This document shows, one piece after another, positions 46,801 through 55,800 of a stretch of DNA of 64,000 bases. The stretch's first letter is position 1; each line of letters opens with the position of its first letter. This stretch comes from Cyclina sinensis (taxonomy: Eukaryota; Mollusca; Bivalvia; Venerida; Veneridae), in assembly GCA_012932295.1 (NCBI GenBank), contig JAAONU010000016.1:39277241-39341240 (forward strand), in the 5' to 3' direction. Both the position numbers and the translations under genes were made by a program. Below the pieces are notes generated by a model. That model saw nothing but the letters and a program-made list of their open reading frames with translations, ran no database searches and was not told the DNA's origin.

Positions 46801-49800
46801 GTTTGTTCAAATAATGTCCCCTGGGTCAAAATTAGCCACGCCCCAGGGTTCTCTTGGTTTACCTATAGTTATATAGGAAAAACATGAAAAATCATTTTTC
46901 TTCCAAACTAATAGGACTAGACCTTAGATATTTAGTCTGGAGTATTGTGTTGAGAACCTTTACCAGTTTTGTTTATATGTTGGCCCCGGAGTCAAAATTG
47001 GCCCAGCCCCGGGGGCCCTTAATATGTTAAAAAGGCAATCTTTAAAAATCTTCTTACTGGAAACCTCAATGCCTACAGCTTAGATATTTGGTATGCAGCA
47101 TTGTCTAGTGAACCTCTACCTAGTTTGTTTGAAAAATGTCCCCAGGGTCACTATTGGCCTTGCCCGAGGGGTCACAAGTTTTAAATAGCAGTATAGAAGA
47201 AAATCTTTAAAAATCTTCTTGTCTAAAACCACAAGGCCTAGAATTTTATAATTTGGCATGAGGCAAGCTTTATCAAGCTTTTTGAAATTAAAGTTAAAGG
47301 TCACGGAGGCTAAAAATAGATTTATCTATTGTACCTCATAGAGCCTTCATTTATAGACCAATATCTTTGATATTTAGTATATAGGTTTGTTGCATGGACG
47401 TCTACCTATGGGTAGGGTTTGAGGTCACTGGGTCAAGGTCAAGGTCACCATAGCTTATGATAGATATTTCTACTTTCTGTCATAGAGCCTTTATTTATTG
47501 ACTGATATTTTACATATTTGGTTTGTAGGCACTTACATATTTTCAATTAAAAAATGAAATACTGCTTAACAGCAAACCTACAGCCAAAGTACTCAGGTGA
47601 GCGATCCAGGGCCATCATGGCCCTCTTGTTCATTTTTATGCCCCCAAAGGGAGGCATATGGTTTCTGAACTGTCCATCCGTCAGTCTATCCATTCGTCTG
47701 TCCGAAAACTTTAACATTAGCTATAACTTCTTTATTAGTAAATGGATTTACTTCATACTTGGACACAACACCCCTTTGGACAAGACCTTCTCACTGACCT
47801 ATATTTGTTTGACCTTGACCCCTGATGACCTTCACCTAGAGGATCCAATTGTCCAAAAACTTAAACATTGACCATAACTTCTTTATTATGCCCCCTCTTC
47901 AAAGAAGTGGGGGTATATTGCTTTGCATTTGTCTGTCTGTCGGTCGGTCCGTCGGTCCGTAGACCAAATGGTTTCCGACCAATAACTAAAGAATGCTTAG
48001 GCCTAGGAACTTCAAACTTGGTAGGATGATTGTCCATCACCAGTAGATGACCCCTATTGATTTTGGGGTCAAGGGGTCAAAGGTCAAGGTCACATTGACC
48101 TTGTAGGTAGAAACGGTTTCCGACCAATAACTAAAGAACACTTAGGCCTAGGAACTTCAAACTTGGTAGGATGATTGTCCATCACCAGTAGATGACCCCT
48201 ATTGATTTTGGGGTCAAAGGTCAAGGTCACATGGACCTTGTAGGTAGAAACGGTTTCCGATCAATAACTAGAGAACGCTTTGACCTAGGTTCACCAAACT
48301 TGGTATGCTGGTTAGTCATCACCAGTAGATGACCCCTATAGATTTTGAGGTTATCAGATCAAAGGTCAAGATCACAGAGACTTTCATCCTAAAAACGGTT
48401 TCTGACCCATAACTAGAGAATGCTTTGACCTAGGTTCACCAAACTTGGTATGCTGGTTAGTCATCACCAGTAGATGACCCCTATAGATTTTGAGGTCATT
48501 AGGTCAAAGGTCAAGCTCACAGGGACCTTCATCCTAAAAACAATTCTGACAGATGACTCGAGAATGCTTTGACCTAGGTTCACCAAACTTGGTATGCTGG
48601 TTGGTCATCACCAGTAGATGACCCCTATTGACTTTGAGGTCATTAGGTCAAAGGTCAAGCTCACAGGGACCTTCATCCTAAAAACGGTTTCTGATCAATA
48701 ACTCGAGAACGCTTTGACCTAGGTTCACCAAACTTGGTATGCTGGTTGGTCATCACCAGTAGATGACCCCTATTGACTTTGAGGTCATTAGGTCAAAGGT
48801 CAAGCTCACAGGGACCTTCATCCTAAAAACGGTTTCTGATCAATAACTAGAGAACGCTTTGACCTAGGTTCACCAAACTTGGTATGCTGGTTGGTCATCA
48901 CCAGTAGATGACCCCTATTGACTTTGAGGTCATTAGGTCAAAGGTCAAGCTCACAGGGACCTTCATCCTAAAAACGGTTTCTGATCAATAACTCGAGAAC
49001 GCTTTGACCTAGGTTCACCAAACTTGGTATGCTGGTTGGTCATCACCAGTAGATGACCCCTAATGACTTTTAGGTCATTAGGTCAAAGGTCAAGCTCACA
49101 GGGACCTTCATCCTAAAAACGGTTTCTGATCAATAACTAGAGAACGCTTTGACCTAGGTCCACCAAACTTGGTATACTGGTTGGTCATCACCAGTAGATG
49201 ACCCCTATTGACTTTGAGGTCATTTGGTCAAAGGTCAAGCTCACAGAGACTTTGACTCTAAAAACGATTTCTGATCAATAACTAGAGAACGCTTTGACCT
49301 AGGTTCACCAAACTTGGTATGCTGGTTGGTCATCACCAGTAGATGACCCTCTATTGATTTTGAGGTCATTAGGTCAAAGGTCAAGCTCACAGAGACTTTG
49401 ACTCTAAAAACGGTTTCCGATCAATAACTAGAGAACGCTTTGACCTAGGTTCACCAAACTTGGTATGCTGGTTGGTCATCACCATTAGATGACCCCTATT
49501 GATTTTGAGGTCATCAGATCAAAGGTCAAGCTCACAGAGACTTTCATCCTAAAAACGGTTTCCAATCAATAACTAGAGAATGCTTTGACCTAGAGTGACC
49601 GATCTTGGTATGCTGGTTGGTCATCACCAGTAGATGACCCCTATTGATTTTGAGGTCATTAGGTCAAAGGACAAGGCCACAGGGACCTTGATCCTAAAAA
49701 CAGTTTCTGATCAATAACTAGAGAACACTTGGCCCAACCACAAGCAATTTGGTGCTGCTGGGGGGCATTTATGTTTTACAAACATTTCTTGTTTTATTTG

Positions 49801-52800
49801 GATTTGATTCATACTTGGACAACAACACTTATGACAAACCTACATGTTGAATTATTCAGGTATGACCTTGAACTTAAAATGACCTTCACCATCAAGGTCA
49901 AATTATTGATTTTTGCTAAAATAGCCAAATTTTTGTTGTTTATGGACAGTTTTGATCTATACTGGGACAAAACAACACTTAGAATAAAACTATCATGTTG
50001 AACAATTCAAGTATTACCTTGACCTGTAAATGACCTTGACATTGCTTAACTTTGCTATATCTTTGTTATTAATGGATGTAGTGTCTTCATGCTTGGACAT
50101 AACTACCTTTTTAGACAAAGAAGGTTAAACTGAACTTGTCCTTGACCTTTAAGGTCAAATTTCTGACTGTTACTTAAATTTACCATAACTTTGTTATGTA
50201 TGGATGAATTTGATAATTATTGTCGAGCCTGCTTGTGGGGAGCTCGACATAGTCATCACATTTGGTACCAAAGTTTGGTGTATGTATGTGCGTGTGTTCG
50301 TGCGTCCATCCAGATTGCCTTGTCTGGGTCATAACTTCTCCCTGCAAGGAAGGATTTTGAAATACCTTGGCATATTTGTTCACCATGATGAGACAGTGTG
50401 TCGCGTGCAAGACCCAGGTTCCCAGCTCAAAAGTCAAGGTCACAGTGACAGCTCAAAGGTCCAAAATGTTGATTCTAGACCTTGTCTGGGCCATAATTTT
50501 TCCTTGCATTGAAGGATTTTGAAATACCATGGCACATTTGTTCATCATGATGAGACGGTGTGTACAATAAATCTGAAACTTGAATGAGATATTTAGATTG
50601 AGTTTGTTCAACAATTTAATACCCAATTTCTTTTTATTGCCTAAGAGACCAGAAGTGGTGTCACAAAAAGTTTTGTTGAGAAGTGATGAAATTCATTTAA
50701 GAGAAATCAGAGTGCTTTGAGGGAGTTATTTATTGCTATATTTAGGAAAAATGATTAACTATTAGAGTAACATTACATCTGTCGGCTTAAATTAGAAAAG
50801 AATCTGTTTGAAGTATACTTGATGACCATCAGATTCATTCTTGTGTACTTTAGTACTTTATGGTTTTAGCTCACCTGAGCACTTTGTGCTCATGGTGAGT
50901 TTTTAGGATCGCCCTGTGTCCGTTGTGTGTCAGTGCGATGTGCGTCAGTGCGTCGTCAACTTTTGCTTTAAACAACATCTCCTCCTAAACCACTTGGCAA
51001 AAGTTGATGAAACTTGCCATGGATATTCCTTGCCTTAAGCTCTTCCAAAGTTGTTTATAGAAATCGTTTCCGTGCAGAACTCTGGTTGCCATTGCAACCT
51101 AAAGGAAAAACTAAAAAAATCTTCTTGTCTGAAACCACAAGGCCTAGAGCTTAGATATTTGGCAGTTAGCACCCTCTAATGGAACTCTACAAAAATTGTT
51201 CAAACTATTTCCCTGGGGTCAAAATTGGCCCCAGGGGTCACTTCATTTTACATAGACTTATATAGAAAGTCTTTAGAAATCTTCTTCGCAGAAACCACAA
51301 TGCCTACAGCTTAGATATTTGGTATGTAGCATTGTCTAGTGGATGTCTACCAAGTTTGTTCAAATTATGTCCCCTGGGTCAAAATTGGCCACGCCCCAGG
51401 GTTCTCTTGGTTTACTATACATGTGTATATATATAGTTATATAGGAAAAGCATGAAAAATAATTTTTCTCCAAAACAAATAGGTCTAGACCTTAGATATT
51501 TGGTGTTGAGTACTGTGTAAAGAACCTTTACCAATATTGTTTAAATGTTTGCCCTGGGGTCAAAATTTGCCCCGCCCTGGGGGCCCTTAATAGGTAAAAA
51601 AGGAAATCTTTAAAAATCTTCTTGTCTGAAACCACAAGGCCTACAATTTTAAAATTTGGCATGAAGCAAGCTTTATCAAGCTTTTTCAAATTATTTGATT
51701 AGGTTAATAGGTAAAAAAGGAAATCTTTAAAAATCTTCTTGTCTGAAACCACAAAGCCTACAATTTTAAAATTTGGCAAGAAACAAGCTTTATCAAGCTT
51801 TTTCAAATTATTAGATTAGGTTAATAGGTAAAAAAGGAAATCTTTAAAAATCTTCTTGTCTGAAACCACAAGGCCTACAATTTTAAAATTTGGCATGAAG
51901 CAAGCTTTATCAAGCTTTTTCAAATTATTAGATTAGATTAAAGGTCAATTTTAAAATTTGGCATGAAGCAAGCTTTATCAAGCTTTTTCAAATTATTAGA
52001 TTAGGTTAAAGGTCACAGAGGATAAAAATAGATTTATCTACTGTACCTTATAGAGCCTTCATTTATAGACTAATATCTTTGATATTCAGTATAGAGGTTC
52101 CTTGCATTGACCTCTACCCATTGGTAGGGTTTGAGGTCACTGGGTCAAGGTCAATGTCACCATAGCTTATAATAGATATTTCTACTTTCTGTCATAGAGC
52201 CTTTATTTATTGACTGATATTTTCCATATTTGGTTTGTAGGCACTTACATATTTTCAATCAAAAAATGAAATACTGCTTAACAGCAAACCTACAGCCAAA
52301 GTACTCAGGTGAGCGATCCAGGGCCATCATGGCCCTCTTGTTTATATAGTGGTTCGGAACATTTGTCCATGAAAGGAATGCCTGTTGTAAGATTGGTGAA
52401 GACACAATGTTGCAGAATGTGCCAAGTGGTACAGGAAGCACCTGCTTTAGGGATACCATATTCTATATTTAACTGGAATTCCCCAAGTAGGCATTTATGA
52501 AAAATGCATTTTCCTGTGAAATGCGACCTATGCGAGCCGAGTGTTTTTTTTGTCAGAAAACAAAGACTTCAATAACAGTATTGAGGGAGAGTAAAAAACC
52601 TTTTTTTATAAATTCTGTCATTCAGCTGTGAACAAGCTTCTTTAATGACATTGCATCAAAAGAAATCTTGAAAAAATTGTATTCTTAATATTATCAGTTT
52701 GCCCTTATCTGTTGCAGATTTCATTTATTGATGACTGTAGAAGAAAGAAAAGCTCAGGGTAAGGAGAAGAGTTCTTAGTTTGCCCCAACTATACATTTCC

Positions 52801-55800
52801 TTTGCACATGGCATGTAAATTGTAACTCCACAAGTATATGAGCCAGAGTATTTAGTAGATTTATGGCCCTTGAAGTTGCACTTCTGGGTATTATGATGAG
52901 GTGTTATTCGGTATTAGCAGACTTGTATTCCATGATTTAAGTGAAGGTTTATAAAAATATGTACTGCATTAGTAAATCTAAGCTACAGTATTTAAACTTT
53001 ACATGGATATTCATGAAAAATTTCATGTTGAGTTAAACAGTATAAGCCAATTTATGACCATTGATTTAGTGACAATATTGTAAATTTCAATTTTCTGTTG
53101 GGCCAAAAGTAGTATTTGAGCTTTCCCCCAAGATGTTCTGACAATTAGTGGACTGTGTTCAAGTATCTTGTTTTTGGTTCAGCTCTGGGTGAGGTGTTGT
53201 GAATGACCTTTTTTCATTTGTTTGATGAGCTCATGTTCTGCATATAAAATACAGGAAAGTCTTTAAAACTGTTCTTGTCTGAAACCAGACTATGAGTTTT
53301 GGAATTTTTCCTGAAGCATTGTTAAGTGAACTTCTACCAAGATTCTTCGAAGTTTGCCCCCATGGAAATTATAAGCTCTGCATGGAGGTTATATAGACAA
53401 ATAGAGAAAAAGTTTTAAAATCTTCTAATCCTAAGGCCTAGAGTTGTGAAATTTGGTTTGTAGCATTGTACAGTGGACATCTACTAGGGTTATTGATATT
53501 ATTCCCCTTTTTCAAGGTCAGAGTGACTTGTTAAATGTAAAAAATGTTGATGATAGACATTGTCTGGGACATACCTTCACCATGCATGGAAGGATTTTGA
53601 AAAACCTTTGCTTATTTATTCATGTAGATGAGATAGTGTGTCACATGCAAGACCCAAGATCCTAGCTCAAAGGTCAAGGTCACAGTCACTCGTCAAATGT
53701 AAAAAATGTTAATAATAGACCTTGTCTGGGCCATAACTTCTCCATGCATGAAAGGATTAGGAAATACCTTGGCATATTTGTTTATCTAGACAAGACAGAT
53801 TGTTGGGTTTAAGACCCAGGTCTGGTACTCTAAGGTCAAGGTCAGAGTGACTGGTCAGAGGTAAAAAATATTTATGATAGACATTATCCTTGCCATAATT
53901 CTCCATGCATGGAAAGATTTAAATTTCTATCCAAATATCACCTTCCTAGTTATCTACTTGGTATTTTGTGACTTCCTTCTTTATAACATCATACCAACAA
54001 AATAGTGTCATAAGCATGTTTGCTCACTCCACTGCCATGCAAGAATTTTACAATGACCCTTTTACTTACAAAGCCTTCAGTCTTGTAACCAAGTGGATTG
54101 TTGGGTATTTCATCACTTGACATGGTGTATTTGCAATAAAACTTGCTTTGACTGTACCTTTCATAGAGAAAGCATGAGATTGCTTTTAGGTCACCATGGT
54201 CAAGGTCACTGTTACTTTAAAAGTACCCTAAAAATGATTTCATCACAATAACTTGAGTTTGCACTGACCTTTTGCAGTGAAATTTACTTTATATGTACCT
54301 TCTGTAGAACAGATCTTGTGATTGTGGATTGGATCATTACGAGCAAGTGCAAGGTCACAGTTATTAAACATTGAGAAATGGTTTTGGCTCTCAGTCTTAC
54401 TTTATGTTGACCTTTGGCAATTAAACTTTCTCTGTTGATACCTTTTTAGACACAAAGCCAAGTATGGTATTGCTCTTGGGATCTTGGTTATTAAGGTAAA
54501 GGTCACTGTTACAAAAATTAAAAAAAAAAACAATGTTTCCCCTCAATAACTAGATATTGTATTGAAGTATTACAATGAGACTTCCTGTGTTGGTATCTAT
54601 TACAGAGACAGGGATGCTTTTGGAGTCAGTCACTAAGGTCAAGGTTACTAAAAATGAAATATTGTTTTCCACATATTAACTGGTTTTTGCATTGACTTTT
54701 TGCAGTGGAACTTTTTATGTTGGTACTGCCCAGAGACAGAACTTGGGATTGTGCAAGGGATTAGTCAGATGATGTTTGATTTGATCTGATAATTTATGTA
54801 CAGAGCTTATTACAGTATCAAACTCAGCTGCAATTGAGAGAGTGTTTTCAAACTTTGATTTAATACAAACAAAACTCAGAAATAGGCTTTGTCTTGAAAA
54901 GGCTTAAGAGCTAGTTTTGTGCTACAGAATGTTGCAGGAAAGTGATGAAAATAAAGGTGACTGATGAATTATATGAAATTCACATTTTGCATCTGTTTAT
55001 ATTAATAGTTGGCACTATAAAATTATGATATATGATTATATATTTCATAGATTCTTGTATACATTAAACAAGATTTGTTTGCATTAATTGTATTTTGTTC
55101 TTTAAAATACTGAAATATTTTACTAGTATAAGGAATGTTTCCTAGTATTTCCCAGTATTTCCCACATATTGCAAATTTTGACTTATTTCCCAGGACGGGA
55201 ATTACCAGGAGTAGGGAATTCCCACCCTGGAAAATTCCAGGCAACACCGGTATTTCTCTGCTTTGATATTAAATATATGAACTTTCTTGATTTGTCTCTC
55301 TTTCCAGGTCAGGAAGTCATGTCTCACTATTCAGTGGTAAGTGATCTTTTATAATAAAATGTAGATTCAGCTTTTCATAATATGAAAAGCAGCATCAGGT
55401 TCTTTGGTATTTTTCTGGCATGTAACAGTGACCATGAAGTTACATGTACTAACACTTGGGACTCTTAAAGAAAAGTATGCCTCTGCTTGCAGGAATTAGT
55501 TTTGAACTGAAATGTGAAGTTTAAGTTATAACTTGTATCCACAGTAGTACAATTTTAAGGCTGTCCTTTTATTGTAGATTCAAATACAGGTGACCTGTTT
55601 GGAAGTGGAAGCAATGGGGGCCTGTTTGGTTCAAGTTCAACTAGTAACCAGCCAAGCTCTGGTCTGTTTGGTTCAGGTTCTTCCAGTAACCAGCCCAGTT
55701 CTGGTCTCTTTGGCCAGCAGTCAACATTTGGACAGCCAGGGAACCAGTCTGTTTTTGGTCAGACTGGGACAGAATCTGTTTTTGGACAAAGTGGAACACA

